Assembly: GCA_034509925.1 (NCBI GenBank)
Contig: CM067528.1
Span: forward strand, 6,120,001 to 6,184,000
DNA length: 64,000 bases
Direction: 5' to 3'
DNA from: Hirudinaria manillensis
Lineage: Eukaryota; Annelida; Clitellata; Hirudinida; Hirudinidae
Shown here: positions 38,592 through 56,019 of the stretch, piece after piece
How positions within the stretch are numbered: position 1 is the first letter of the stretch
Layout of the letters: each line of letters opens with the position of its first letter
Notes under the pieces: generated by a model
Told to the model about the DNA's origin: nothing
The model's database searches: none
What the model saw: only the letters and a program-made list of their open reading frames with translations
Translations under genes and position numbers: made by a program

Positions 38592-40676
38592 TGCGGCACT
38601 AGTCTCGCAAATGTTTCACAAAAATCATAATTTAAAACAAGCTTTAAAAAATATTAATAAAATTTAAAATGGGGACTGTCACAAACACCGAAACGCGTAC
38701 CACAACCACAAACCACAATAAGTACAAATGAATTTCTCTATCCAAGCTATCGTGAAAGCTCAGGGATGTGTCATGAATAATATCCCAAAACCGATCATAA
38801 TAACTTTTTTTGAATAAACAAAAAAGTAAAATATGTATATGTAAAGAGCTCGACATACTAATCGGGATTCATAAATAATATGAACAACTTATTTACGGAG
38901 ATTTCCACTTACTATTCACATCGATTACAAAAACCATAAGGGAAAAATTAGAGAAAGAGAAGAGCTGTATTTCAAGCGTTAAAATTTCAGGCGTTTCAAA
39001 TGCTTATATGAAACTGGTATACTGTTTGTAGAAGGAGACCTAGGGAGCTGGAAAAGTCAGCCTAATCTAATCTCGTTAGTTTAGGCAGAGGTCGACAAGT
39101 TCGGGCTCTTAGACTAGATATCTAGATATGATCTTGCTAATATTCTAACTCTCCCTTTTCGTCTTACATCAAAGCATTTCTATAGTCCGACTTGAAGTTT
39201 CCTGCACCTCCTGAAATGCCTTGGCACGGGGGCATTCAGCAGACTGGACTGTCAAAGAACCGAAAAGACATTGAAACTATAACTAGTTGTTTTTATTATC
39301 TACAAAATATGTGCTACAAATTACCTCTTTGATCGTTAACTGGCTTTACGATAAAACTTATGTGAAAGCAGTTTCTCAGTAATTAAAATATAAAAGCAGA
39401 GAACGCGCCTGGAAGACGAGACGAAACACTTGCAAAGAGTGTTGCAACACCATTCATAACATATTTCAAGAGACTGACAAGACGAGAATTGTCATCTATA
39501 TGCACCTACATAAGTAAGATCAGCCCTACATGCAAGACCAAAGTATTTATTTTGTAGAAATAAAACATAGGTTCAACTTAAAAATTTTGGCCTACTTAAT
39601 GATTTCCCTAGTTAGTTTCTTTATGCCACAACATATATCATATTTGTTAAACTTCATAAGTTATAACAGACCTTTTGCCGTGTTTGAATATGCAACTAAA
39701 TGTTTTCCAGAGTAATAAATGACAACTACTAATTCTTTTAAACCTGGCCTTTGGAAGGCAATCACAAACAAAATTCGGTCCTTCCTAAAATATATATAAA
39801 TCCCCGCCCTAGCAGCCCGAAAAGTTTTTCGATCCCTGACTGTCAGAAAACCGGGCATCGCAAGTATAGAGCAGAGAAGGTTAAACCTGTGTCTACTCGG
39901 AGATAAATTATACTTCATCATTTGATAAGAAATCTTAAAAGATCAATAGTAAAGCGTACTCGACACCCCGCGAAGACGTCTAGCCGGAAAAGATCAAACA
40001 AACTTTACGCAAGGCACGATTCACAAACTTATGATCAAATGATGTAGAATAATTTCTAATTTTAACTCTTGTTTGTAAAACAGACTAGAAGAATTAATAT
40101 TTAAATGTAGTATGCATTCCCCCATGACTCTTGCAAAAGCAAGTTTTCATCCCAAGCGCGTGTTCCCAATTGCTTGATTGACTTTAAAACAAGTGCGAGG
40201 GAATTACCCAGTATCAAAATAATACGAGATAAACTGAGATGGACTAGCCCATACATTCAAACCCAATAACTAAAAGCCAATATTTAGTTATAATTAACAA
40301 GATTGATTGGAACAAATTAAATATAAATCCCAATTCAAAATCGCTTGGTAACATTAGAAATGTTTGGAAACAAGGCAATCTGATAAGCATTCTGTCAAAC
40401 TCCTATTTCTCCATTTGTGTCTTTCATTATTGCAAGGTAACAAAAAGGCACTAAGTGATTTAATCAATATAAACATTTGAGTAATATAATAATAATAATC
40501 ATATTACATCAATATAAACATTTGAATAAGCTCAAGAAAAATATTAGATGGCTAATGCAGTACACCAAAGAAATATAAAGGCACAATAGAATTACTTATA
40601 CTTTCTGTAAGAACTCAAGACTTATGTTAACATGTTTTTTTAATTTCACATTCATACCAGTATCTGGAAAAAGATT
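38592..40676. other. Gene-free stretch
   Basis: About 2.1 kb between the PHF21-like start and the 3' end of RNF170. Several stop-broken ORFs (for example 39661-39921 minus) have no family features. A short near-duplicate motif, ATCAATATAAACATTTGA, occurs twice near 40463 and 40508. Confidence 0.5.
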
Positions 40677-41945
40677 TTATGTTTCAGTATCACGCCCAAC
40701 CACAAACTGTCTGTAAGAGATGGTGATGTGAATGAGCACAAAAAATATAACGAATATATCGTCTAGGAGACCGAACAGTCCAAAACCAGCTTCAGGAATA
40801 ATGTCCAGAGGTGACAACAGATAAATAAGAGAGACTAGCAAGTAAAATAAAATCCGGACTCTAAGGAGCCAAAACAATCCACCGACTGAGAAGAAATCAC
40901 TGAAGCAATGTCGAAGTAAGGTTGGAAGATCTTGCAAGTACTCCAGAATCTATAGGAACAAGGATTCATTGAATTATCAAATGAGGATAATTAAATATTT
41001 CGAATGACATTTTAGCAAATTAATACTAACCGACAATGGCTGTCCAGAAAATCTACGATTGTACATTTTAACATTTTGCACAATGTCTCTTATAGTTTCG
41101 TTATCCTCTCGTTCAGAAAAGCAAATGAGAAGCAAAGTAACCTAAAAAATAAAATAACAAATGACTCTTAGAATAATTTCAATAATGCAATCTAGATACA
41201 TTTAAATAAATAATTTAATAATACACATTCAAAACTTACCATCTGCCTGCAAGATGGACATTTGATGATGTTATAAAATCCTCCGATTCTCCAATATGTC
41301 AAAATGCAACTACCTGTAAGACAATAAGCAATGTTAGCATATTGAATGCCTTTAAAGAATTTAAATATTGAGATTTCCTAATCAAATCATAAATGCATGT
41401 AAACACATGTTTTTTATATTAACTCCAAGTTTTTTTTGATAAAATTGGACAGAATAAAGAAATAAATAAATCATTAATGAAAACCATTGAAATCAATGCC
41501 AGATGACAAATGAGAGTAATAATATGAATAACTTGCAAAATATTACTGAACTACAAAAGTAATGTCCACAATTCGTTTCAACAGGATTAGAAGCAGAAGC
41601 AAGACAAATTGGACATATTGAATCATTTTCACTCCTTGGGACATTGGATGATGTGCCTTGATGACCCAACTCATTTCGAACGTTATGAACAATTGGATCG
41701 TTAGTAGGATGAATGTAAGGTCCCCTTGATAAAAATCTATTAGACAGAAAGTGACTATTGCATTTGCATTTAAGAAGGTTATTGTTCAAATCCTTTTCAT
41801 GCAAGTAGCATCCTCCAAATTTTATAAGATTAAGAATTTACAACATACAAAGTAACTAAAACCTTTTATAAAGGTAAAACGTTAAAATTCCTAGGAATAG
41901 CAACACAATGATGCAATACAGGATCTCATCACCAACTCCTTCCAT
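40677..41945 (-). CDS. RNF170: E3 ubiquitin ligase RNF170
   Basis: RNF170 is an ER-membrane RING E3 ligase that targets activated IP3 receptors. Five exons on the minus strand: 41863-41945 (start MEGVGDEILYC), 41552-41736, 41240-41313, 41031-41141 and 40677-40949, 241 residues. A first membrane helix (IIVLLFLGILTFYLY) is followed by IHPTNDPIVHNVRNELG and the RING finger ([29 protein letters not shown]...CPSCRQMVTLLL). The family block [27 protein letters not shown] comes next, then two more membrane helices around SPLDIIPEAGFGLFGLLDD. The order matches human RNF170. The second exon must start at 41736 to keep phase; an open frame further upstream (to 41804) is intron. Divergent from HDAC3. 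Confidence 0.95.
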
Positions 41946-43006
41946 TATATGTCTGAAAAAGTTAAAATTGTGAAATAATGGATTAAAATCGTTAATTAAA
42001 GCGGCATGAAGTATCAGATCAAATTAAATGATAAATTCGATAAATCATAACCAAAAAGCATATTGCTCAAAATTTTTTAAAGAATGTAATAGGCCTTAAA
42101 GATTCACCGAAACGCAACAGGTAAACCCATTTATTCTGTTAACACTGAATGTTTAAAAGTAAAAAGATGTAATTACTAATAAAGACAGTGAGAGGGCATG
42201 AGTAATTTTCCCAATTCAGAAAATTTGTTGTGTAATTTTTCTCAATTTTTATTTTTAACTAATAAAAGACACGAGGGGGAAATGGGTATCAAGCCAAAAG
42301 CGAACAAGAGAATTTTAATATTTTTTTGCGTTTCCATAATGTTTGTGCAATAATTTATCCACCAATTTAAATCACATAGTCTGAGCGAAACCACTGTTTG
42401 CATGAATTTTTTGGACTACATTAGAAATTGTGCCCTGCTCTCCTGTCTGAAGTTCCGCCTCACATCTCGCCTTCAAGAATCCTCTCTCATCTCCAAACGG
42501 TTCGGTTGCTTTTCGGGAAAGGAAGAGATGAGCCGCATCCATCGATCAACCGGATGTCCCTCTGGACATATGGAATCCTCAGTCATGGGAGGATTTTTTA
42601 AAATTTTAGTTATGGTGACAAGAACTTAAATGAAAACAGCGATCGCTACTTCATATTATATCACAGAAATGATATAATCGCAATTAATAAAGCGGTACAC
42701 AACATTAAATTATAAATAGAAAAATCTAATTTTAAACTTTACCCTTATAGAGTTATTGATACCTTGTATATTAGCGTTGATCGACCTACCGAATTAATTT
42801 AAATTATTACAATGTTTCGTTCTGGCTATATTTATTTTTGTTATTTGATATTTTTTTATTGTTGTAATCATTGGAAAACTGTTTTTTTTATCAAAGCGTT
42901 TAAAAAATAAACAGAAAAACAAAATTCCAATCTGGAGAGGATTGAAAAGTAATCGTCGTGAAAGCTACTTAAGAGCAGTCACTTTTGTTTGTATTATCTT
43001 GGAGTC
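41946..43006. promoter_or_regulatory. Divergent intergenic region RNF170/HDAC3
   Basis: 1,061 bp between divergent start codons. No core promoter motif recognised; the ORF at 42402-42629 lacks domain features. Confidence 0.4.
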
Positions 43007-46000
43007 ATGTCGAGAAAGCGGGTTTCATATTTTTATGATCCAGATGTGGGAAATTTTCATTATGGTGCGACCATTTACATTTATTTGGATTTAAATGCCA
43101 TTTATAGAATATTTTACGTTTTTGTTGAGAGCAAAACTATTCAAGAGTATTTATTTGCAGAAATGATGATAAATTAGGTTGTTCTTATATTGAATTAGAC
43201 TAAGAATTGCCTAGTCGGCATGTTTAATTAACTGTAATTAAAGAGCTAATTTAATCTAATGGGATAATTTTTATTACCTTGTCAGGCTCTCACTTTATGT
43301 AACCCTATGTATTAAATCAGATTATAACATAGTTTTTCCTAAAATTTATCAGTAAAAATTAGTAATGGCACAAAATCTATCAAGGTTTTCTTTTTCATAA
43401 TGGTATCTTAATATAATTTTGACAGGCACTGGTCATCCCATGAAACCACATCGCATCACTGTCACCCATAGTTTGGTGCTAAACTATGATCTTCATTCTA
43501 AGATGAAGGTCTGTCAAGTTATGTTATGCTGTAAATTAAAATTTGAATTTCCTTATTTTGCTTGGTAGCTATATCGTCCATATAGAGCCACAGAGTATGA
43601 TATGTGCAGGTTTCATACAGAGGAATACATCAACTTTTTGAAGAATGTAACTCCACAGACAGTTGATAAATACACAAAAACATTGAGCATGTTCAATGTG
43701 GGAGATGACTGGTAATTTCTTTATTGGCAACAAGAAAATATGTTTCAATAACTTTATGTAAACATATGTGTAATATTGATCGAAATATCCTGAATCCAAT
43801 GATATTAGTATTGTTTATTTGATGTTTGAGTTAATTCCTATGCTAACTGTTGTGCTATGACATTTATTTGATTTTACTTTAATTAGCTATATATTCAAAC
43901 TGTATACCTAATCACTGGAAAGTGTTTGGCTATCTTTGATTCCTCATTTCTGTCTAAATTGATTTTCATTGATTTGATGTGCGTTATGTTCAACTTTGAC
44001 AGAGGTTGCTGTCAATATCACATAATTTTGATATTCAGAATAAAGTTTAACTACTTTAACATTCATAATTGACATTTATAAATACTAACTACATATATTT
44101 TATTAAAACATTTTGTTTCAAATTGTTGCTAAATTTCTTTAATATTTCAGTCCTGTTTTCGAGGGCTTGTTTGACTTTTGTTCACTGTATGCGGGAGGTT
44201 CAATCGAAGGTGCCAACAAGTTAAATAATGACGTGAGTTGATATCATTACGTCTCAGATTCAGTTTGAAAATTTTAAGTTCATTGTTTTATCATTTTATG
44301 CATTTATTTAAATTTATCACAAGCAATTCCCTATATTGTTTCAAATAGATTGAATTGGTAAAGTTAAATGTCTTCAATGATAAATCATTTTGTAGGTATT
44401 TGGTCATGGGGTTATGAATTATTTGCATAAATTCCAGCTTTAATTATTTAGGCAAAACATTTAATGGCAGTTGTCTGTTTGTTCTTTATCTATTAATAAA
44501 CATCTGATTACTTCTTTCTAGCAATGTGATATTGCCATAAATTGGGCAGGAGGTTTGCATCATGCCAAGAAATATGAGGTAATTTTGTTTGGTCCACAAT
44601 TTTTTTGAATGTGCTTTGTCTTTATTTTTCAATTTTTAAAGGCATCTGGATTTTGCTATGTCAATGATATTGTACTAGCCATCTTAGAGTTGCTAAAGTG
44701 AGTGCTTATAAGTATTTTTCCATTGTTTAATAATACAAATATTTTTTGGTTCAAGATTCAAACATAATTTTAAAAATATCTTATTATTCTTATTGAATTT
44801 AATGAGCATTTATAGAATTCTTTTCATTATTCCTTTGATTTGTCAGATATAATCCAAGGGTACTTTACTGTGACATTGACATCCACCATGGTGATGGAGT
44901 CCAAGAAGCTTTTTATCTCACAGATCGAGTCATGACCGTTTCTTTTCACAAATATGGAAATTTCTTTCCTGGCAGCGGTAAGTTGCTTTTACTCTTGGTT
45001 TGTAACTGATCTAAAATATTTTTCTTTTTTTTTTAAGAAATAAAAAAGTATCTAAATTCTATGAATCAGAAATAGTTCCCCATGTTTTTTAACTTTTCTT
45101 AATTTATAAATTGATTATTATATATTATGATGAGAAAGTCTTCAGCAGCTGCCCCATCATTTCAGACTATCTTTTAATAAATTTCAAATAATTGAAATGA
45201 TCTATGAGAAGGATTTAAATGGTTTATGATCTTTCTAACAAAAATTATGATTGCACATGTTTTTTTAAAGTGTTTTTCCTCCAAGTCCATCCTCAGTGGT
45301 ATTATGAGCTTACAAATTTTGCTGACTTTATACAGAAATACTCTTAATCCATATCATGTTTGTTCTTGACCAATCAATCCATAAACTTCTTAGCTTCTGA
45401 AACAAGGGTAAGGGATAAGGACCAACTGACCTGTACTTGCCCCCATTTCCTTATCTAGCTATTATCAACATTTTCCCATAATTTCTACTTTTTAAAAGTT
45501 TTACTAGATCTTCAGGCAGTGATTGCTTGCCCTTCTTGACTCACCATGACATTATTGAGGTGATGGTTAAAACTCTTTGGCTTCATCGGCTGCATTCAAA
45601 GCACATTTTAGTCATAAAATGGCATTGCCTTCCTTTCTACATAGGCTGTGGTTTACCACTGAGGATCCACTAGGATTGGTGTTACCTGTTGCACTTAACT
45701 TATAGTGTAATCCTTAAAAGTTTTACCATAACCTTTTTGCTGTTATTAAAATAAGTAAAAAAAAATAACATTAAATTATTTATTTTTATTTTTTGTTATA
45801 AAAATATTGTCATTTTCTTAACTACAAAAAACATATCACTCCAAATTTTGCTCTCAAAATTCAAAGTAGCTCTTAAACTGAATCTTAAACACCATATTTG
45901 TGTGTTAGAACTAAAGCCTGTTGCTCATACATTTAATTGTTATTGATGTTCATCAAGGCCAGATCAAAATCTTTGTTTTTATTTATATTTACTTTGTAAA

Positions 46001-48123
46001 TTTTGAAGTTTTGTGATTTGATATCACCTGGTGCAATCCAACCTTTACTTCTGCAGTGAATTATTGCATAGTCATAATACTATATTTATTTCGTGATATG
46101 ATTACTTATTACAGGGGACATGTATGAAATTGGAGCTGCTTGTGGTAGGCATTATTCAGTCAATGTTCCATTGAGAGAAGGAATCGACGATCAAAGTAAC
46201 AAGTTTATTTAGAATTGTTATCATGCTTTTACTTTAACCATGTTTCTTTTTCCAGCTTATTTATCAATATTTAAGCCAGTCGTACAGGATGTCGTCAATT
46301 TTTACCAACCTACAGCCATTGTTCTTCAAGTTTGTTTATTAATTATTTGTCTTTTCATTAATTAATTTGCTAAGGTTAAGAAAGCTATGTAAATGATTCA
46401 TCCAGTGTGGTGCAGATTCCCTTGGCAATGACAGATTGGGATGTTTTAACCTCACGACACGGGGTCATGGGTCAGTTGAATTTAATATTAATAAATTATT
46501 TGAAACAGGAGTTGCAATCGAGATTACAATACCTATTCTTTTATATAATAATCTTGCAGATATAAGAAACCTGCACGACCATAGTTTTATTGCTCTAAGT
46601 TTTCTTTTAATTCCAGTGAATGTGTGAGATTTGTCAAAGATTTGAATATACCCCTCCTTGTGCTGGGAGGTGGTGGTTATACTCTGAGGAATGTTGCCAG
46701 ATGCTGGTGCTACGAGACTTCTGTCCTTCTTAATGAAGATATCAGCAATGACCTCCCTTACCACGGTTTTGTACATTTTTGCATTCAGTCTTTATAAGTA
46801 TTATAATTACCTTTTAAGACAATGATTGTCAAACTAATTCTCCTCAGTGACAACAAAATGTTGAATGTTCCCTAATTAGGAAACAATGTCTTTTAATAGC
46901 ATCAATCAAGTACTTAAATTTTGTTTAAAGTCTTAGATCTTAGTATCCTAAGGTCTTCAAGTACATTACAAAACATGGCATATTTGATTTTCATTTAGTT
47001 CATATTTTACATATTCATTTTCAGTTAAGTTAATAATTAGAAATGGAGCAATACTGCCAACCTTGGGAACATCATTTACTACATGCTTTATGTCTTTGAT
47101 ATTCTATGATTTCCAAATTAGTATTTAATTTTTTTCTGGTAGTGTCCCACAATGTTTAAAGCTTGTTTTGATCAGCGCCCCTTTAGCTCATGAGCGCTAT
47201 ATAAATGACATATCATTATTATTGTTATTATTTTTTTTATTGCTTTAAAAACTAATGCTAGCTGATCTTGACTTAAATTGTTGCTCCAAATTATTTTAGT
47301 TTTTAAAACTTTGTTTTAATATAGTAAATAATATATTCCAGACTACTTGGAGTACTTTGCACCTGATTTTTCACTACATCCTGATATCATTGGAAGGCAG
47401 GAGAACCTTAACACGAGACAGGTTTGTGTATGAAATTGTTGCTCTAAATTTTAATGCATTAAGAATGCTATGAATATCCAGGAATATCTAGGAATATAGA
47501 TAGGTTTTAATTATTAATTAAAAAAGATTAATTAGTTAGGCTAGTTTAGATTACTATGATGTTCATAATATTTGTTATTATTTTTAACTTAGAAACATAA
47601 TTTTTGGTTTTAACAATGTGATAGTTTGTGTTTATATGAGCTTAAGAGTGATAACTAATGCATCTTAATTAATATTATAATTTGGAGACATGGTCTATTA
47701 AAAAGAAAATAGACACTTTTAAAAAGTAAATGATGTAAAACATTTGATGCCAATGTGATGTGATGCTATTAAGAACATGGATTTCATTTTTTTTTTATTA
47801 TTCTGCAGTATCTCGACAGCCTTAAGCAATTCATCCATGAAAACCTTCGTCAGCTTCCCCATTCTCCTAGTGTCCAACTCCAAGACATTCCTCCTGAGCT
47901 CATAAACCTCGACAATTTTGATGAGTTGGACCCCGATGTCAAGGAGAGCAATGATCGCAGGTATGAATGAGATGTGATAATATTGGCTGATCATGCTTTC
48001 CTTTACTTAATTATAAAGAAATCCATAATTATATTTCACTTATTAATTATTGTCAGGGTCGATGCTCCAAATGAATTCTATGATGGTGATAAGGACAACG
48101 ATAAAGATGAGGGGAGCACTTGA
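43007..48123 (+). CDS. HDAC3: Histone deacetylase 3
   Basis: HDAC3 is the class I zinc-dependent deacetylase of the NCoR/SMRT corepressor complex. Fourteen exons: 43007-43064, 43426-43508, 43569-43711, 44151-44232, 44522-44578, 44642-44697, 44847-44977, 46115-46195, 46256-46329, 46406-46470, 46617-46765, 47342-47421, 47809-47960 and 48057-48123. It starts [20 protein letters not shown], then GHPMKPHR and [13 protein letters not shown] (active-site histidines). Zinc ligands sit in [15 protein letters not shown] and [16 protein letters not shown], and the catalytic tyrosine in [14 protein letters not shown]. The tail [15 protein letters not shown] is diagnostic of HDAC3 rather than HDAC1/2. All catalytic residues are present. 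The intron at 44978-46114 is unusually long for this gene, and the intron at 46766-47341 holds a retroelement tail. Confidence 0.97.
47150..47240 (+). repeat. Retroelement-like 3' tail with short ATT run
   Basis: In the HDAC3 intron before exon 12, the sequence GAGCGCTATATAAATGAC is followed by (ATT)-rich repeats. This is the form of 3' end common to many LINE/SINE families in invertebrates. The body upstream is not recognisable. Confidence 0.4.
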
Positions 48124-48964
48124 TCAGAAGAATTTGTTTGTGAAACAAGACTTTTATCATGCCTCTCTAAAACTACAACTTCAATACAATTTATTGAATA
48201 TATTTGAGGTCTAGTGTAAAAATTCACTTCCAATATTGTTGACTTTGGAAATCCACAGTAAACTGATAAAATTTGTGCCTGTGAGTTAGCTTTTACCTGT
48301 CATATCAGATAGTCTTACCTGTTGCCGCTGCGTTAATATTATTGAAGTCTAAACATTAGGCAAAAGACGGATTGTTGCATATTATTATATTAAAAAGGGA
48401 AATGCCCTAAGATTAATACGAAAGTGACAAAAATTACAAGTACGGCGGTGAGGAGCGACTTTCACGTGAATTCGTCAAAAAAAAACACTGGATAATAGCG
48501 GTAAATGTTCGCGATTTTCATAAGCCCAAGAGGATACTCAATTTTGAAAATATCCCAGACCATATCAAGGCTATTAATGGGCCTGTGCCAGATTTTGCCA
48601 GCCACTTCTCCAATCGTTCTTCGTGCTTCTCAACAACGGAATTATGAGAGCACAGAAATCGAAATTTGTCATCCTTCAACATAATGTACATTAATAGCGC
48701 ACTGGAATGATTCGTTTGTAACTGTTAACAATGAAACTCTTAGAGGTCGAGAACTGTCTCAAAGCAGTTTGAAAAAATGTCAAGAAACGCATGAAAAATA
48801 TTTATTTTTAATGATAAATGAAAATCCAATTATTTAAAAAGTTCAATGAAAACACTGCAAATTATAACAATGCTTTTTTAATTTGTGAAAATCGAATGTC
48901 ATATTTGAAGTCGATAAATAAATCACCGGCCGCATGCTTGTTGTCTTGTTGTGAAAAAGGGAAA
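48124..48964. other. Intergenic region HDAC3/MRPS27
   Basis: About 0.84 kb holding the HDAC3 3' UTR and MRPS27 promoter. No other feature seen. Confidence 0.4.
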
Positions 48965-51900
48965 ATGTCTTTGTTTTCTGCGAGAGTTTTGCGTCGCCTG
49001 CTTTATAAAAATGGCTGTTTCTGCAATTGTTAGTCTATTTTTGTGTCCCTTTGGCTTCGATTTAGTTGAAGTTATCTCCAACTTTTTGTTAACATAGTTA
49101 AGCTTAGGATGCATATATTCTAACAGCAAATATGGCTATGTATTAGCCAAGTATGGCTAAATTTAATCTTTCACTTGTTTGTTCTCTTTGTCTGTCCCAT
49201 TTTTGAATTTGCAAGTTTGACCAATTGCTAAAGTCAATGCATAATGTGACATAAATAACTGATGCTATGTTTGTTATTGCTTTTGTTCATACAAGATTCC
49301 AAACTTATAGCCACATGTTACTTTTGGACTGAAAGATTTCATTTTCAAATTTGTATTCAGTTTGACATTGAGAGTATCCATACATGTTTTGGTGATCAGT
49401 GATTGTAACTGTTAACAGTTGATTATGTGGGGCATTTACATGTATTTGTTAATTGATTACTGCTACCGTAATATTAAGTGGAGCTTTGAATATCTACTCA
49501 AAGTAAAACCTTTTCTTTGTAGCTTTGAGAACTGTTGTTTCACCTTCCTTTTCATGTGACAAAGCTTGGAATGATAGATTTCAAAGTGAAGCTTTGAAGA
49601 AAATCAATGCAGGTTTTTATAATTTATTTTATGTTATTTTGGTTTAAATGGTTTGTAAAACACCGATTACATCTGAATAACTTTTTGATTTACATTTTAA
49701 AGCTGACCACTTCAGAAAAATAAAGCATGCATTCGATGCCGGATCTTTTGTCGCAGCAATTGACATGGACATTGTAATTTTAAAATATTTGCACATATTC
49801 ATGTGTTAAACAAGACTATAATTTAAGCTATGTTTTTTTTAGGTCAGCAACAAATTGCTGGACATCCACCCATTATCAATGGAGCTATTAGAGGAAATAT
49901 TTTACAGGTGATTTTTTTAGAAATTTATACCTTGATTGAGAAGACCTTGCTTTTGGATAGGAGTTTTGTTAATGAAGACTTCTATTTACATGATTCTGAA
50001 TGCTATTTGCTCATCAATTTGGTTGATGATGCAGGTTTAGGCACACTAATGAGTCAGTTCATGCACTGAAGTCAATGACCTATGCGTTCCTGCGCACCCT
50101 CATGGATTGTAATGAATATACCAAAGTTATGAGCCTTTTGGAGGATAAGGTATGTAGTTATAGAAGAACATATTGCTCCCTGTGTTATAAGAGAACATAA
50201 ATACAAATGCCTTTTTGATATTTTCTAGCCTAACTTTGGACTTTTCCTTAATTCTCATCTGGCTATCATGCTTATGGATCATTTTATTGAAGAAAAATCT
50301 TATCTTGGTGAATTGACAATTTTGGCTATAATTTGCTGATAGCCTGATGATCATGATCATGTAAATTTTGAATTTTAGATGCTGCTAGGGTTGTTTTTGA
50401 TTTAATGCTTCAAGAAGATTTTGAGGATCCCATTGTCAAGGCTTTGTCCTTCTATACATGTCACCTCTTAGTATCAAATACCCCAGATTTAAAAATTGAG
50501 GCTCCTCCAGCAGCACCTAAAGTAAACTTTTCTTCATACATTGAATCTCATTATTTGTAAAAAAAATCTAATAATCATCTCATCTTGCAGGATGTTGAAA
50601 TTGTTTATAGAAAAGTCAAATTCATTGAAACTCCATGGTATGATGACCACTTTGATCTCTACAGTGTTAATCAGAAGCTGGGAAAGTCACTCACCATGCT
50701 GTCAAAATCCAATGATTTAGTATCTAGAGGATATCTCTTCTCAGGCAACATACTTTATCTTAAATTCGATAAAGCCATGTCTCTCATGAAAAATTGGATG
50801 GCTGGTCAGGATACGCCCATAATTTCTGGGTGGCATGTATGTATCTAAGGCTAAGTTTTAAAAACATATTTTGAAATTATTTACATGCAATTTCTAATTT
50901 GTCTGCATAAATACACACTCTTATTAATTTCTATGTTTTTAAATTTGCTCATCTGATCTAAACTTCAATCTTCAATTTCTCAGCTGGAACTTGCTGAATC
51001 TTTGTTACGCAACATGGAGACGGCAGTCGTCGAAGTTCCATCCGAATTGGGTCTCATTAAGCTTGGTCATTTGCTTCCCTATGTAACTGAGGAGCAGAAA
51101 GCTCAATACATCAGCGAGTTTGAGGTTGGTGTGCTGTTGTGAAGCTTTGAAAAATCTCCCATTAAATTGGAAATGTTTTTGTAATCAAATTTCTAGTTTA
51201 TTTTCATTTACAAATTTAATTTTTTGTGTGAATGCCTCAAGCTGGGAGATTTCTTATGCATAGATTATGATTTTATGAAAAATTGCTCATAATATGCTTA
51301 TACTTACTTCAAGAGTTAATCTGTCAAAAGTTATTAAGTAGGTTAAGTTGCTTGTTCAGAATATTTTGTTAAATTTTTATAATCTGAACTATGAAATTAA
51401 ATCAATGATTTACAAGTTGGTTGATGTGCTAGTTTTGTTGTTACATTCTTGTTCTTGGTTCCAACAGGAAACAAATAAGTTAGATAAAATAAGTGTTATG
51501 TTTTTAAAATATATTTCAAGTTGATACTGACGTGTTCAATATAACTTAAAAATTTGTTTGACCAATATTCAAGGCAATCAAGGAAACATTACTAAAAGAA
51601 GGAAAAGTAGCAAAAGACTTCAATGTAGATGAATACATGAAAGAGATGATGGATCAAGTATTGGCTGAACATCAAGAGGCATCCATTGAAAGACAGAAGA
51701 AATTATTTGATGAATGGAACAACCATCGTGATATAATGCTCAATGATCACCTGAAAAAATTGGCCGAAACTCAGAAGAAAAATGACATAGCGAAACGACT
51801 CATCGATCTGAAAGAAAAGGAAGAGAAGCTGAAATATTTCCAAGAAAAACTAAGCATTGACTTGGCAATTGAGAATAGACCTGATTATCCTGAGATCAAG

Positions 51901-51972
51901 GACATAGTCATCGAGGAACAGTTTGTTGCACCTCCTGGCGAGAGAAGGTCAGGTGATAAGAGGAAAAAGTGA
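48965..51972 (+). CDS. MRPS27: Mitochondrial ribosomal protein S27
   Basis: MRPS27 is a PPR-type protein of the small mitochondrial ribosomal subunit. Ten exons: 48965-49028, 49523-49612, 49703-49773, 49843-49907, 50035-50149, 50229-50307, 50379-50521, 50591-50836, 50984-51124 and 51574-51972, 470 residues. The start at 48965 gives an arginine-rich presequence (MSLFSARVLRRLLYKNG) and joins exon 2 in phase; the ATG at 49011 in another frame leads to an immediate stop. Matches to vertebrate MRPS27 include NKLLDIHPLSMELLEEIFYRFRH, NFGLFLNSHLAIMLMDHFIEEKSYLDAARVVFDLMLQEDFE and the helical, charged C-terminus (HQEASIERQKKLFDEWNNHRD). The similarity is moderate, as is usual for this fast-evolving family. 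PolyA signal at 52026. Confidence 0.88.
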
Positions 51973-52566
51973 TAATGTTTTAGATTTAACTTGTGAGGTA
52001 GATGTGACTTATTTCACCCTTATGAAATAAATGATACTTGTCTTCCTATTATTAATTTTCCTCAAATTACTAATTTTTGAATTTGATATTTTATTACTGA
52101 TAACTGCAAAACGATGATAGAAATATATGGTATAAATAGCAATGCTTTTGCTTTTGAAGAAGTGTAGGAATAATGGTCCTATGCATTAGCTGTGTTTAAA
52201 AGGATTAAAGTCTAGTTACAATTTCTTGCTCTTGGAGTAGAACTGTTGGAAGACCCGTAAACGTGAGGTGAAGGGCTTGGGATGTCAACTTCGTTTAAGT
52301 TCATGCGATCTGGTGTTGGGTCACGCCGCAAAGTCATATTTAAAATTTAAAAAAAATTAAATTATTAACTATTAAATAAATCTCGAAAATCTAATGAAGC
52401 ATATGGACATACGAAAATCAAAGTTTATCGACTGAAGCGAATGCAATTCTTAAGGACGCCAGCCTACTCAATAGCCAACTTAAATCATAAAGTACTTTAG
52501 AAGCAGATTATTTTCATTTATAATTTAATCGATTTTCTAGTTTGGCTTTATGGTTGCTTGGCAATG
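51973..52566. other. Convergent intergenic region MRPS27/CIMAP
   Basis: 594 bp including the AATAAA at 52026-52031 that likely ends MRPS27. Nothing else recognised. Confidence 0.5.
52026..52031 (+). terminator. AATAAA polyadenylation signal of MRPS27
   Basis: AATAAA lies 54 bp after the MRPS27 stop codon. Confidence 0.6.

Positions 52567-56019
<3,453 letters not shown>

Noticed and set aside
49011..49033. ATG GCT GTT at 49011 as MRPS27 start
   Set aside because: In this frame splicing to exon 2 gives an immediate stop; the start at 48965 keeps phase and gives a typical mitochondrial presequence.
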